Source of the DNA: Cellulosimicrobium arenosum | GTDB lineage: Bacteria > Actinomycetota > Actinomycetes > Actinomycetales > Cellulomonadaceae | DNA length: 64,000 nt | NCBI RefSeq assembly: GCF_014837295.1 | Contig: NZ_JACYHB010000006.1 | Span: 163,897 to 227,896, forward strand | Direction: 5' to 3' | Part shown: positions 8,358 to 19,344 of the stretch, piece by piece | Numbering within the stretch: the first letter of the stretch is position 1 | Layout of the letters: every line of letters starts with the position of its first letter | Program-made: the position numbers and the translations under genes | Notes under the pieces: generated by a model | The model's input: only the letters and a program-made list of their open reading frames with translations | Database searches by the model: none | What the model was told of the DNA's origin: nothing

Positions 8358-9965
8358 TCAGCGGCCGAGCAGCTTGTCGAACCCCGGCGGGAGCTGGACC
8401 TCCTCGGCCGGCGTCTGCGGGGCGTCCGGGCGTCCGACGCCGAATGCCGACCCCGTGGGCGCGGCGGTGGACCGCTCGCCGGCGGCGCGGGCCGCCGCGG
8501 CGCGCTCCTGCTGGGCCCGCTTCGCCGGGTTGCCGGACTTGCCGCGCACCTTGCGCTGCGGGGCCTGCTTGCCGCGCGACTTCTTGCCGCCCATGCCGGG
8601 CAGGCTCCCCATCCCGGGCATCCCGGGCATGGAGCCCCCGCCCTTGTTCATCTGCCGCATCATCTTCTGCGCCCCGGCGAACCGCTCGAGGAGCTGGTTC
8701 ACGTCGGCGGTCGTCACGCCGGAGCCGCGGGCGATGCGCGCGCGACGCGAGCCGTTGATGATCTTCGGGTTGTCCCGCTCCCCCGGTGTCATCGACCGGA
8801 TGATGGCCTCGATGCGGTCGACCTCGCGCTCGTCGAAGTTCTCGAGAGCCTCGCGCATCTGACCCATGCCGGGCAGCATGCCCAGCATCTTCTTCATCGA
8901 GCCCATGTTCTTCATCTGCTGCATCTGCACCAGGAAGTCCGCGAGCGTGAAGTCCTGGCCCGACTCGAGCTTCTGGGCCATCTTCGCGGCCTCGTCGGCG
9001 TCGAACGCCTTCTCGGCCTGCTCGATGAGCGTCAGGACGTCGCCCATGTCGAGGATGCGCGACGCCATCCGGTCGGGGTGGAACGCCTCGAGGTCGGTGA
9101 GCTTCTCGCCCGTCGACGCGAACAGGATCGGCCGGCCCGTGACGCCGGTGACGGACAGTGCCGCACCACCGCGCGCGTCGCCGTCGAGCTTGGTGAGCAC
9201 GACCCCGGTGAAGTCGACCCCCTCCTCGAACGCCTTCGCGGTCGTGACCGCGTCCTGTCCGATCATCGCGTCGATGACGAAGAGGATCTCGTCGGGCGTC
9301 ACGGCGTCGCGGATGTCCGCGGCCTGCTGCATGAGCACCGAGTCGAGACCGAGACGGCCCGCGGTGTCGACGATGAGCACGTCGTGCTGGCGCTGGCGCG
9401 CGGTCTCGAGCCCGTCGCGCGCGACGGCGACCGGGTCGCCGATGACGTCGTCGACCTCGGTCCCGCTCTGGTTCCCCGGGTGGGGTGCGAAGACCGGGAC
9501 GCCTGCGCGCTCTCCCACGACCGAGAGCTGCGTGACGGCGTTCGGGCGCTGGAGGTCGGCGGCGACGAGGAGCGGCGTGTGCCCCTGCTCGCGCAGGTGC
9601 AGCGCCAGCTTGCCCGCGAGCGTCGTCTTGCCCGCGCCCTGCAGGCCGGCGAGCATGATGACGGTCGGGCCGGTCTTCGCGAACCGCAGGCCGCGGCTCT
9701 CGCCGCCGAGGATCGCGACGAGCTCCTCGTTGACGATCTTGACGACCTGCTGTGCCGGGTTGAGCGCTCCGGACACCTCGGCCGAGAGCGCGCGGTCGCG
9801 CACGCTGGCGGTGAACTCGCGCACGACGGGCACGGCGACGTCGGCGTCGAGCAGCGCGCGACGGATCTCCCGGATCGTCGCGTCGATGTCCGCCTCCGAC
9901 AACCGACCCTTCGAACGCAGGTTCTTGAAGGTCGAAGTCAGTCGGTCCGACAGCGTGCTGAACAC
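8358..9965 (-). CDS. ffh: Signal recognition particle protein Ffh
   Basis: Ffh is the SRP GTPase that binds signal sequences on ribosomes and docks with FtsY. The 535-residue protein has an N domain (residues 1-90), a G domain with GLQGAGKTTLAGKLA, DTAGRLGLD and LTKLDGDARGG, and a methionine-rich M domain with several Met-Gly-Pro steps (MKNMGSMKKMLGMLPGMGQM). The C-terminus has extra SMPGMPGMGSLPGMGGKK repeats and a basic tail, so it is longer than the 450 residues of E. coli Ffh. The start is GTG at 9965. glnD lies 139 bases upstream; no ACT-domain coding is present in that gap. Confidence 0.97.
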   Translation of the reverse strand: MFSTLSDRLTSTFKNLRSKGRLSEADIDATIREIRRALLDADVAVPVVREFTASVRDRALSAEVSGALNPAQQVVKIVNEELVAILGGESRGLRFAKTGPTVIMLAGLQGAGKTTLAGKLALHLREQGHTPLLVAADLQRPNAVTQLSVVGERAGVPVFAPHPGNQSGTEVDDVIGDPVAVARDGLETARQRQHDVLIVDTAGRLGLDSVLMQQAADIRDAVTPDEILFVIDAMIGQDAVTTAKAFEEGVDFTGVVLTKLDGDARGGAALSVTGVTGRPILFASTGEKLTDLEAFHPDRMASRILDMGDVLTLIEQAEKAFDADEAAKMAQKLESGQDFTLADFLVQMQQMKNMGSMKKMLGMLPGMGQMREALENFDEREVDRIEAIIRSMTPGERDNPKIINGSRRARIARGSGVTTADVNQLLERFAGAQKMMRQMNKGGGSMPGMPGMGSLPGMGGKKSRGKQAPQRKVRGKSGNPAKRAQQERAAAARAAGERSTAAPTGSAFGVGRPDAPQTPAEEVQLPPGFDKLLGR

Positions 9966-10104
9966 CGCGTCATCCTCACCATTCGTCGGTCGTCTCGGGG
10001 ACGGCGCGCGGGACCTCCACCGACCCTGGCCGGCTCCGGTCGTGCCCTGGTCACGCTCTGGCAGGGCTCGCCGGTGCGATCACGCGCATCCGCGAGGGTC
10101 CAGC

Positions 10105-11973
10105 CTACCCGGCGTCTCCCGGCGCACCGTCCGCGACCGCGGCCGTGCCGCCGTGACGGTCCGCCCCGGCGCCCGCGACCTCGGGCTGCAGGGCTCGCCG
10201 AGCTCCGTCGACGAGGCCGTCGACGAGCCGGGCACGCCAGGCGGTCCAGGCGCTCGGGCCCAGCGACGAGGAGTCGGCCTCGGTGAGTGCGCGCAGCACC
10301 TCGAGCAGCTCGACCCGGTGGTCGACGGCGTCCAGCAGCGCGGCGAGCGTGGCCGGGTCGTCCGGGTCCTCGCTCACCGCGAGACGCGACAGCGTGAGGT
10401 GGTGACGCACCAGGCGCTCGACGTCGGCCGCGACGTCCGCGGGGAAGCCCATGCGACCCAGCACGGCGGGGACGATCCGCGCACCCTCCACGGAGTGGTC
10501 GGCCGCCCCGGCGCGCTTGCCGATGTCGTGCAGGATCGCCGCGAGCAGCAGCAGGTCGCCGCGTGCGACGTCCTTGCGGTCCCTCGCGGCGCGGGCCGCG
10601 ACCTCGACCAGGTGCCGGTCCACGGTGTGCCGGTGGATCGCGGCTCGCTGCGGCCGGTTGCGCACGCCGGCCCACTCGGGGATCCAGGTCGTGACGACCC
10701 CGGCGAGGTCGAGCGCCTCCCACACCGCGATCTGCGCCTGCCCCGTCCCGAGCAGCGCGAGGAAGGACGAGCGGGCAGCGCTCGGCCACGGCTCGGGCAG
10801 CGGCGGGCACTGCGCGAGGCTCGCGACGGACACCGGAGACAGGGTGAGCCCGGTGCGTGCCGCCGTGGCAGCCGCCCGCAGGGACAGGAGCGGGTCGTGC
10901 TCAGGGTGCGCGTCCACGGCGAGCACCAGCTCGCCGTCGTGCTCCACGAGCCCGTCGCCGACCGGGCGCAGCCGCGGCGCCGCGCGCCTGCCCCGGATGA
11001 ACACCGGCCGTCGCGAGACGGGCCGCTGCAGCGCCTGGCGTGCACGACGCACCGTGGTGTCGAGCGCGTACGTGATCTCCCGGCCCGCCGCGGCTAGGCT
11101 CGCGAGAAGCTCGTCCGGGTCGTCGTACCCGGAGAGGTCGGCGACCTCCTCCAGGTCGGCGAGCACGAGTCGGCTCGTGTGGCGCCCGGTCACGACCTGC
11201 ACCGTGTCGCGCACGTCCAGCAGGTGGGCGTACGCACCGTCGACGGAGCCGTGCGGACGGTCCGTCAGCCAGGTGGCGGCGAGCGCCGAGAGCACGACGG
11301 CGTCCCGGATGCCGCCCCGCGCCTCCTTGAGGTCCGGCTCGATGAGATAGGCGAGCTCGCCCGACCGTTCCGCCCGCTCGCGCGTGGACGCGAGCAGCTC
11401 GGGCAGCCGCCGCCGGGACGCGGACCGCCAGTCGGTCAGGACCGCCGACGACGCGCGGTGGACCACCAGCGCGTCCCCCGCGACAGCCCGCACGTCGAGC
11501 CACCCGACCGCGGCGGGGACGTCCTTGGACGCGACCTGCCGGCACTGGGCGAGGGAACGCACCGCGTGGTCGAGGTCCACCCCGGCGTCCCACAGCGGGT
11601 ACCAGAGCCGCTGCGCCACCTGGCCGATCTCGTCGGTCGAGTGCGTGCGCCCGTCGTGGACGAGGACCAGGTCGAGGTCGCTCGCCGGTCCCATGTCGCC
11701 GCGGCCGAGGCTCCCGACGGCGGCGAGCGCGATGCCGGTGGGCGCGACGTCGGCGGTCGCCTCCGCCCAGAGCGTGGCCAGGCTGCTCGTGGCGAGGTCC
11801 ACGACGGCCGCCCGGCGGGCGACGCCGCTACGGCCCCGACCGCTCATCGATCGTGCGAGGTCGAGCGTCCGCGCGCGGAGGTCCCGCACCCCGTCCGGGT
11901 GCGGGACCTCCACGCCGTCCGCCGATCCCCCTGCGCCCCCGTGCGTCGACGGGGTTCCGGCGTTCTCGCTCAT
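10105..11973 (-). CDS. glnD: PII uridylyl/adenylyltransferase GlnD, without ACT domains
   Basis: GlnD modifies the PII protein according to glutamine level. The 622-residue product has the nucleotidyltransferase motif [18 protein letters not shown], the GlnE/GlnD helical domain ([19 protein letters not shown]), and an HD phosphohydrolase domain with [19 protein letters not shown] and [13 protein letters not shown]. It stops just after the HD domain, while most GlnD proteins carry two C-terminal ACT domains that sense glutamine (about 800-890 residues). The following 139 bases cannot encode them, so this is not a simple frameshift. The ATG at 11973 is 16 bases after glnB, in the operon amtB-glnB-glnD. 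Confidence 0.9.
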   Translation of the reverse strand: MSENAGTPSTHGGAGGSADGVEVPHPDGVRDLRARTLDLARSMSGRGRSGVARRAAVVDLATSSLATLWAEATADVAPTGIALAAVGSLGRGDMGPASDLDLVLVHDGRTHSTDEIGQVAQRLWYPLWDAGVDLDHAVRSLAQCRQVASKDVPAAVGWLDVRAVAGDALVVHRASSAVLTDWRSASRRRLPELLASTRERAERSGELAYLIEPDLKEARGGIRDAVVLSALAATWLTDRPHGSVDGAYAHLLDVRDTVQVVTGRHTSRLVLADLEEVADLSGYDDPDELLASLAAAGREITYALDTTVRRARQALQRPVSRRPVFIRGRRAAPRLRPVGDGLVEHDGELVLAVDAHPEHDPLLSLRAAATAARTGLTLSPVSVASLAQCPPLPEPWPSAARSSFLALLGTGQAQIAVWEALDLAGVVTTWIPEWAGVRNRPQRAAIHRHTVDRHLVEVAARAARDRKDVARGDLLLLAAILHDIGKRAGAADHSVEGARIVPAVLGRMGFPADVAADVERLVRHHLTLSRLAVSEDPDDPATLAALLDAVDHRVELLEVLRALTEADSSSLGPSAWTAWRARLVDGLVDGARRALQPEVAGAGADRHGGTAAVADGAPGDAG

Positions 11974-11989
11974 GCGCTGGTCGACCGCC

Positions 11990-13599
<1,610 letters not shown>

Positions 13600-13677
13600 G
13601 TCATTCTCCCATCGCCAGCCGGGCGGCCGGTCGGGGACAACGTTGGTGGTCCGGGGTTTCCAGGGGTGTGTCTTCGT

Positions 13678-13724
13678 GTTACAGCCGTGTGACAGGGCCC
13701 GCAGCCACGTAAACGTTGCGTTAC
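13678..13724 (-). promoter_or_regulatory. amtB: Candidate nitrogen-regulator (GlnR-like) boxes upstream of amtB
   Basis: The region holds GTTAC-N6-GTGAC (13678-13693) and GTAAA-N6-GTTAC (13709-13724), pentamers spaced 11 bp apart. Actinobacterial GlnR binds GTnAC-N6-GaAAc pairs with the same 11-bp period. The boxes lie 79-125 bases before the amtB start. Matches to the GAAAC half are imperfect, so the identity of the regulator is inference. Confidence 0.4.
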
Positions 13725-13733
13725 CCCGGGTGT

Positions 13734-13752
13734 GCCCGGGGTCACCCCGGGC
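13734..13752 (-). terminator. ftsY: GC hairpin after ftsY
   Basis: gcccgggg (13734-13741) and ccccgggc (13745-13752) form a perfect 8-bp stem with a 3-base loop, 21 bases past the ftsY stop and inside a longer run of repeated cccgggg tracts. It probably ends ftsY transcription before the amtB control region. Confidence 0.55.
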
Positions 13753-13773
13753 GTGCCCCCCGTCCCGGGAGGC

Positions 13774-14943
13774 TCAGTCGCCGAGCAGCCCGTCGACGAA
13801 CTGCGTGGGCTCGAACGGGGCCAGGTCGTCGGGTCCCTCGCCGAGGCCGACGAGCTTGACGGGCACCCCGAGCTCGCGCTGCACGGCCACGACGATGCCA
13901 CCGCGCGCCGTCCCGTCGAGCTTGGTCAGCACGATGCCCGTGACGCCGACGACCTCGCCGAAGACCCGCGCCTGGGCGAGCCCGTTCTGGCCGGTCGTCG
14001 CGTCCAGGACGAGCAGCACCTCCGACAGCGGCGCCTCCTTGGTGATGACGCGCCGGATCTTGCCCAGCTCGTCCATCAGGCCCGCCTTGTTCTGCAGACG
14101 CCCCGCGGTGTCGACCAGCACGACGTCGGCGCCGTCCTCGCGGCCGCGCCGGACGGCGTCGAACGCGACGGCGGCCGGGTCGGCGCCGTCCCGGTCAGAG
14201 CGCACCGTCGGCACGCCGACCCGGGCTCCCCAGGTCTGGAGCTGGTCGGCCGCCGCGGCGCGGAACGTGTCGGCGGCGCCGAGGACGACGTCGCGGTCCT
14301 CCGCCACGAGGACCCGCGCGAGCTTGCCGACGGTCGTCGTCTTGCCCGTCCCGTTCACGCCCACGACCAGCACGACGGCGGGGAGGGTCGCGCCGTCGTC
14401 GGCCGTGTGCGGGGTCGTGGCGAGCGAGCGGTCCAGCGACGGGTCGACCAGCGCGACGAGCTCGTCGCGCAGGAGCGTCCGCACGCTCGCGGCGTCACGG
14501 ACCCCGAGCACGCGAACCTTGGTCTGGAGGGAGGCGATGAGCTCCTCGGACGCGCTCGCGCCGACGTCGGCGACGAGCAGCGCCTCCTCGAGCTCGTCCC
14601 AGTCGTCCTGCGTGAGGTGGTCGCGCGAGAGCACGGACAGCAGCCGCGCGCCGAAGGGGGATCCCGAGCGCGCGAGCCGCTCGCGCAGCCGGACGAGGCG
14701 CCCGCCGACGGGTTCCGGCCGCTCGACGGTCGGGGTCGCCGGTGCCGCCGGCTCGACCACCTCGGTGCCGGCTGCGGTGGACGACGCCGGAGGTGCCGCG
14801 CCGTCGTCCGTCTCGACCGGGGGCGGCTCGAGGGTGCTCGTGCCGCCACCCCGCCGGCCGCGGACGCCGAGCGTGATCGCGGTGGTCAGGGCGCCCACGA
14901 GGACGACGCCGAGAAGTATCCAGATCCAGAGGAGATCGCTCAC
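13774..14943 (-). CDS. ftsY: SRP receptor GTPase FtsY
   Basis: FtsY is the membrane receptor for the signal recognition particle. The 389-residue product has an N-terminal hydrophobic helix (about residues 3-24), which is common in actinobacterial FtsY but absent in E. coli, then an acidic/proline linker and the NG domain with GVNGTGKTTTVGKLARVL, DTAGRLQNKAGLMDEL and LTKLDGTARGG. The start is GTG at 14943. It stands alone between the small membrane protein gene and amtB. Its GTPase partner Ffh is 4 kb away. Confidence 0.96.
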   Translation of the reverse strand: MSDLLWIWILLGVVLVGALTTAITLGVRGRRGGGTSTLEPPPVETDDGAAPPASSTAAGTEVVEPAAPATPTVERPEPVGGRLVRLRERLARSGSPFGARLLSVLSRDHLTQDDWDELEEALLVADVGASASEELIASLQTKVRVLGVRDAASVRTLLRDELVALVDPSLDRSLATTPHTADDGATLPAVVLVVGVNGTGKTTTVGKLARVLVAEDRDVVLGAADTFRAAAADQLQTWGARVGVPTVRSDRDGADPAAVAFDAVRRGREDGADVVLVDTAGRLQNKAGLMDELGKIRRVITKEAPLSEVLLVLDATTGQNGLAQARVFGEVVGVTGIVLTKLDGTARGGIVVAVQRELGVPVKLVGLGEGPDDLAPFEPTQFVDGLLGD

Positions 14944-15022
14944 CGGGGCAGTCTCTCAGAACACGCCGCTCGTGGCGCCGGGTCGGCGGCGACGGCGACC
15001 GGAGCGCACGCCCGCCCGCGGC

Positions 15023-15391
15023 TCAGGAGCGGTGCCGGTTGCCGTGCAGGTGCAGCGGACGGGCCGCGCGCTCGCGCGCCCGGTGCAGGACGTCGGTCAG
15101 CTCCTCTGCGTCGACGTACGCCGGTGTGCTCACCTCGGTGGCGGCGAAGAAGTCGTCCATGCTCGTCTCGACCGGCCTCGGCCGCCGGACCGTCCCGACG
15201 TACAGCGCGCGCTCCTCGCGGCGCGCACGCCGGCCACCCAGCCGCAGGCCCGAGCGGAAGTCGCGCCAGAAGGCCCGGAGCCCCTGGTCGTCGGTCGTGT
15301 CCGACTCCGAGCGCGCGACGACGCTCGCGAGCAGGAACACCACCGCGGCAGCGCCGAGCGCCAGCCCGAGCCACACGAACATCCAGACCAT
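15023..15391 (-). CDS. Small membrane protein of unknown function
   Basis: I do not recognise the family. The 122-residue product starts with one hydrophobic helix (MVWMFVWLGLALGAAAVVFL, residues 1-20 and a few beyond) and continues as a charged cytoplasmic part with a basic patch (GLRLGGRRARREERAL) and a segment SMDDFFAATEVSTPAYVDAE. It lies between smc and ftsY on the same strand. Codon use looks normal (G/C third positions), which supports a real gene. A role at the membrane near FtsY is only a guess from position. Confidence 0.65.
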   Translation of the reverse strand: MVWMFVWLGLALGAAAVVFLLASVVARSESDTTDDQGLRAFWRDFRSGLRLGGRRARREERALYVGTVRRPRPVETSMDDFFAATEVSTPAYVDAEELTDVLHRARERAARPLHLHGNRHRS

Positions 15392-15540
15392 GGCACAAGT
15401 ATCGCCGCGCGGGAGGATCGCGCGCGCCGATTCGCGGCGCGCCGCGCAGTCACCACCAGACCTTCACAAGCCGCGGGATTGCAACGATCCTGGACGATCG
15501 TCCAGCCAGGGCCACGGCACGGCACGGGCGGGGTCGCACG

Positions 15541-18500
15541 TCACACGACGGCAGGGTCGCGGGAGTCGTCCGTGCCGTGGGCGCCCCGCGCGTCGCGCGT
15601 CTCGCGCAGCCGCTGGCTGATGACCGTCGTCACGCCGTCCCCCCGCATGGTGACCCCGTACAGCGCGTCCGCGATCTCCATCGTGCGCTTCTGGTGCGTG
15701 ATGACGATGAGCTGGGAGTCCTCCTGCAGCTCGCGGAAGATCTCGAGCAGGCGACCGAGGTTGACGTCGTCGAGGGCCGCCTCGACCTCGTCCATCACGT
15801 AGAACGGCGACGGCCGCGCCTTGAAGATGGCCACGAGCAGCGCCACGGCCGTCAGCGAGCGCTCCCCCCCGGACAGCAGCGAGAGCCTCTTGACCTTCTT
15901 CCCGGCGGGGCGCGCCTCGACCTCGACCCCGGTCGCGAGCATGTCGTCGGGCTCCGTCAGCACGAGGCGCCCTTCGCCACCGGGGAACATGCGGGCGAAG
16001 ACACGCTCGAACTGGACGGCGGTGTCCCGGTAGGCCTCGGAGAACACCTGCTCGACACGCTCGTCGATCTCGCGGACGATCTCCAGCAGGTCCGCGCGCG
16101 ACCTCTTCAGATCGGACAGCTGCGTCGCGAGGAACGTGTGCCGCTCCTCGAGCGCCGCGAACTCCTCGAGCGCCAGGGGGTTGACCTTTCCCAGGCGCGC
16201 CAGGTCGCGCTCGGCCTCGCGCAGCCGCTTCTCCTGCGTCACCCGGTCGTAGGGCACGCCGGCCGGGGCCCGGTCGTGTTCGCCCGCCTCCGCACCCGGT
16301 CTGGAGTCCGACCCGCGGGTGCGCGTCTCGGCGCTCCCGTCCCGTCCGTCCTCCTCGTCCGCGCGGTCGACCGGCACCGGCACCGGCACGTGCGGTCCGT
16401 ACTCCTCGACCAGGACCTCGGGGTCGATCCCGAGCTCGTCCACGCTGCGCGCCTGGAGCTGCTCGACCCGCAGCTGCTGCTGCGCGCGTGCGACCTCGTC
16501 GCGGTGCGCGGCGTCCGTGAGCTCGCGCGCCCTCGCGGCGAGCTCGTCGGTGCGCGCGCGGGCGGCGACGAGCTCGCCGTCACGCTCGGCCCGGGCCGAC
16601 TCGGCGGCGTCGCGCTCGGCAGCAGCCGCCGCGAGGGAGCGCTCCAGGACCTCCAGGGCGCGTGCGGCACCGTCGTGCACGACGCGGGCGCGGGCCGACT
16701 GCCGGACCCGTACCGCCTCGCGGCGTGCAGCCCGCGCCCGCGCGTCGCGTTCCGCCTGCGCCGCACGCGCGAGCGACTGCGCCCGGCCGGCGACGGCGCG
16801 AGCACGCTCCTCGGCGGTGCGCAGGCCGAGCCGGACCTCGGTCTCGCGCGCCCGCGCGGCACGTGCGTCCTCGAGCGCCCGGTCGCGCTCGCCGGTCGCC
16901 TCGGCGACGGCGTCCTCCGTCTGCTCGGGGGACGCCTCTGCCACCTCGAGCCGGTCCGTGAGCCCGGCGAGCTCCTCACGCGCCTCCTGCAGGCCCTGCG
17001 TCGCCCGGCCGAGCGACGCCCGGACGCGGTCTGCCTCCGCCGCGGCGGAGCGCGCGCTCGCCCCCAGGTGGCCGAGCTGCTCGGCCACTGCCGCGAGCCG
17101 CGCGTCGGACTCGTTGAGCCGCTCCAGCGAGTCGTCGTAGCGCTCCTGCGCCGCGGTCCGTGCCTCACGTGCGCCTACCAGGCCGAAACGCGCGCGCTCG
17201 ACGCGGGCCTCCGCCGCCGCCTGCTCCTCACGGGCTTCATCGAGCGCCGCCTGCAGGTGCAGCACCCCCGGTGCCGACGCCGAACCGCCCCACGCACGCG
17301 TCGCGCCGAGCAGGTCGCCCCCGCGCGTGACGGCGACGACGTCCGGCCTCGTCACGACGAGCGCGCGCGCCGCGGCGAGGTCGTCCACCACGACGACACC
17401 GCCGAGCAGCACCCGCACCGCCCCGCCGAGGCCCTGGGACGCCGTCACCACGTCCGCGGCCCAGCACGCGCCGTCGGGCAGTGCCGCACGAACGGTCGGC
17501 TCCCGGTCGGCGTCGCCGCCCGCGACGAGCAGGCCCGCCCGGCCGGCGTCCTGCGACCGCAGGAAGCGCAGGGCGTCCACCGCGGCGTCGACGGACTCGA
17601 CCGCGACCGCGTCGACGGCGGACCCGAGCGCCGTCGCGACCGCGTCCTCGAACCCGGGCTCGATACCCAGCATCGCCGCGAGGGAGCCGAGCGTCCCCGG
17701 GCCGTCCGCGGCGAGCAGCGCCCCGGCGCCGTCCTTGCGGTCGAGGCCGAGCGCGAGCGCCTCGACGCGCGCCCTCCAGGTCGCGCGGTCGCGTTCGGCC
17801 CCGGCCTCCTCCGCGGTGAGCGCGGTGAGCGCGGTGGTCGTGCGCTCGAGGTCGTCGGCCGCGGCCTCGTGCTCCGCGTCGAGACCCTCCTCGCCCTCCT
17901 CGACCCCCACGACCTGCGTCTCGAGCGCCGTGAACTCCGTGCTCGCAGCCGTCCCGCGGCACTCGGCCTCGGCCAGCGACTCCCGCAGCCGACCGATCTC
18001 GGACTCCGCGGCCTCGACGCGGCTGCGCTGTGCCGCGACCTGGCCGGCGAGCCGCGCGAGTCCCTCGCGCCGGTCTGCGGCACCGCGCAGCAACGTCGCG
18101 ACGTCGCGCTCGGCCTCGCCCGCGCGCTCCTCCAGGTGCTCGCGGTCCGCGACCGCCGTGGTCAGCGCCTGGCGCGCGTGCGCGACGTCCGACTCGAGCT
18201 CCGCCTCGGTCGCGCGCACGCGCTCGGCCTGGGCCTCCAGGTCGTCGGGATCCGCCCCGCGAGGCGCCTCCGCGGGCGTGCCGAGGTGCCGCATCCGCTC
18301 CTCGGCGAGGGTACGGGTCCCCCGCAACCGCTCGCGCAACGACGAGAGCCGGTACCAGACGTCCGCAGCGGCGGCCGACGCCGGTGCCGCCTGCGTGGCG
18401 GCGCGCTCGGCCGCGCCGAGCCGCTCCCGCGCCGCCACGAGCGCTCGCTCGACCTCGTCCTGCTGCTCGCGGACCGCGGACTCGTCCGCGATCTCCTGCT

Positions 18501-19224
18501 CGAGCGTCGCCGTGAGCCGTGCGAGGTCGTCCGCGAGGAGCCGGGCACGTGCGTCGCGCACGTCGGCCTGGATCGTCGCCGCACGCCGTGCGACCTTCGC
18601 CTGCCGGCCGAGCGGTCCGAGCTGGCGACGGATCTCGTCGGTCAGGTCCGACAGCCGGGTGAGGTTGGCCTGCATCGCGTCGAGCTTGCGCAGCGCCTTG
18701 TCCTTGCGCTTGCGGTGCTTCAGGACGCCCGCGGCCTCCTCGATGAACCCGCGCCGGTCCTCGGGGGTCGCGCGCAGGACGGCGTCGAGCTGCCCCTGAC
18801 CGACGATCACGTGCATCTCGCGCCCGAGACCGGAGTCGGACAGCAGGTCCTGGATGTCGAGCAACCGGCACGACGACCCGTTGATCGCATACTCCGAGCC
18901 GCCGTTGCGGAACAGCGTGCGAGAGATGGTGACCTCGGTGTACTCGATCGGCAGCGCGCCGTCGGCGTTGTCGATCGTCAGCGTCACCTCGGCGCGTCCG
19001 AGCGGTGGCCGGCCCGACGTCCCGGCGAAGATGACGTCCTCCATCTTGCCGCCGCGCAGCGTCTTGGCGCCCTGCTCCCCCATCACCCACGCGAGCGCGT
19101 CGACGACGTTGGACTTCCCGGACCCGTTCGGACCGACGACGCACGTCACGCCCGGCTCGAAGCTCAGCGTCGTCGCCGAGGCGAACGACTTGAAGCCCCG
19201 GAGCGTCAGCGTCTTGAGGTGCAC
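15541..19224 (-). CDS. smc: Chromosome segregation protein SMC
   Basis: SMC is the DNA-loop-extruding condensin ATPase. The 1227-residue protein has the N-terminal head with Walker A (VVGPNGSGKSNVVDALAWV, near residue 32), two long coiled coils rich in Ala/Arg/Glu, a central hinge (about residues 500-650, GTLGSLAAMLGIEPGFEDAV), and the C-terminal head with the signature LLSGGERSLTAVALLVA and Walker B FYVMDEVEAALDDVN. A charged linker (about 970-1010) interrupts the second coil. The GTG at 19224 has a TAGGCT -10 element 6 bases upstream, so the mRNA is predicted to be leaderless. Confidence 0.97.
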   Translation of the reverse strand: MHLKTLTLRGFKSFASATTLSFEPGVTCVVGPNGSGKSNVVDALAWVMGEQGAKTLRGGKMEDVIFAGTSGRPPLGRAEVTLTIDNADGALPIEYTEVTISRTLFRNGGSEYAINGSSCRLLDIQDLLSDSGLGREMHVIVGQGQLDAVLRATPEDRRGFIEEAAGVLKHRKRKDKALRKLDAMQANLTRLSDLTDEIRRQLGPLGRQAKVARRAATIQADVRDARARLLADDLARLTATLEQEIADESAVREQQDEVERALVAARERLGAAERAATQAAPASAAAADVWYRLSSLRERLRGTRTLAEERMRHLGTPAEAPRGADPDDLEAQAERVRATEAELESDVAHARQALTTAVADREHLEERAGEAERDVATLLRGAADRREGLARLAGQVAAQRSRVEAAESEIGRLRESLAEAECRGTAASTEFTALETQVVGVEEGEEGLDAEHEAAADDLERTTTALTALTAEEAGAERDRATWRARVEALALGLDRKDGAGALLAADGPGTLGSLAAMLGIEPGFEDAVATALGSAVDAVAVESVDAAVDALRFLRSQDAGRAGLLVAGGDADREPTVRAALPDGACWAADVVTASQGLGGAVRVLLGGVVVVDDLAAARALVVTRPDVVAVTRGGDLLGATRAWGGSASAPGVLHLQAALDEAREEQAAAEARVERARFGLVGAREARTAAQERYDDSLERLNESDARLAAVAEQLGHLGASARSAAAEADRVRASLGRATQGLQEAREELAGLTDRLEVAEASPEQTEDAVAEATGERDRALEDARAARARETEVRLGLRTAEERARAVAGRAQSLARAAQAERDARARAARREAVRVRQSARARVVHDGAARALEVLERSLAAAAAERDAAESARAERDGELVAARARTDELAARARELTDAAHRDEVARAQQQLRVEQLQARSVDELGIDPEVLVEEYGPHVPVPVPVDRADEEDGRDGSAETRTRGSDSRPGAEAGEHDRAPAGVPYDRVTQEKRLREAERDLARLGKVNPLALEEFAALEERHTFLATQLSDLKRSRADLLEIVREIDERVEQVFSEAYRDTAVQFERVFARMFPGGEGRLVLTEPDDMLATGVEVEARPAGKKVKRLSLLSGGERSLTAVALLVAIFKARPSPFYVMDEVEAALDDVNLGRLLEIFRELQEDSQLIVITHQKRTMEIADALYGVTMRGDGVTTVISQRLRETRDARGAHGTDDSRDPAVV

Positions 19225-19251
19225 GCCCCGAGCCTAGTGCGGGGCGTGCAC
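19219..19251 (-). promoter_or_regulatory. smc: smc leaderless promoter inside a perfect 11-bp inverted repeat
   Basis: GTGCACGCCCC (19219-19229) and GGGGCGTGCAC (19241-19251) are exact reverse complements separated by 11 bases. The spacer holds the smc -10 element (TAGGCT on the minus strand, 19236-19231), and one arm contains the smc GTG start codon (19224). Arm centres are 22 bp apart, about two helical turns. This geometry fits a dimeric repressor or an mRNA-start hairpin; no regulator can be named. Confidence 0.65.
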
Positions 19252-19344
19252 GATCCAGCGCATCTCGCACGCGCGGCCAGGTCCGCTTCCTCCACGCCCG
19301 CGTCAGCCCTCGCGGCGGCGGAGGTCACCGGGAGACGAGCAGGC

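Noticed and set aside
8571..8640. Short GC repeats near the 5' side of the ffh region that looked like a minisatellite
   Set aside because: They encode Gly-Met-Pro steps of the Ffh M-domain tail and are explained by coding sequence.
9966..10104. Remnants of GlnD ACT domains downstream of the glnD stop
   Set aside because: The gap is only 139 bases and no frame shows ACT-like hydrophobic pattern.
7065..10286. A 1073-codon open frame on the plus strand over the amidohydrolase and ffh region
   Set aside because: It is antisense to two clear genes, has an extreme Arg/Val/His composition and no motif; long antisense frames are expected at this G+C content.
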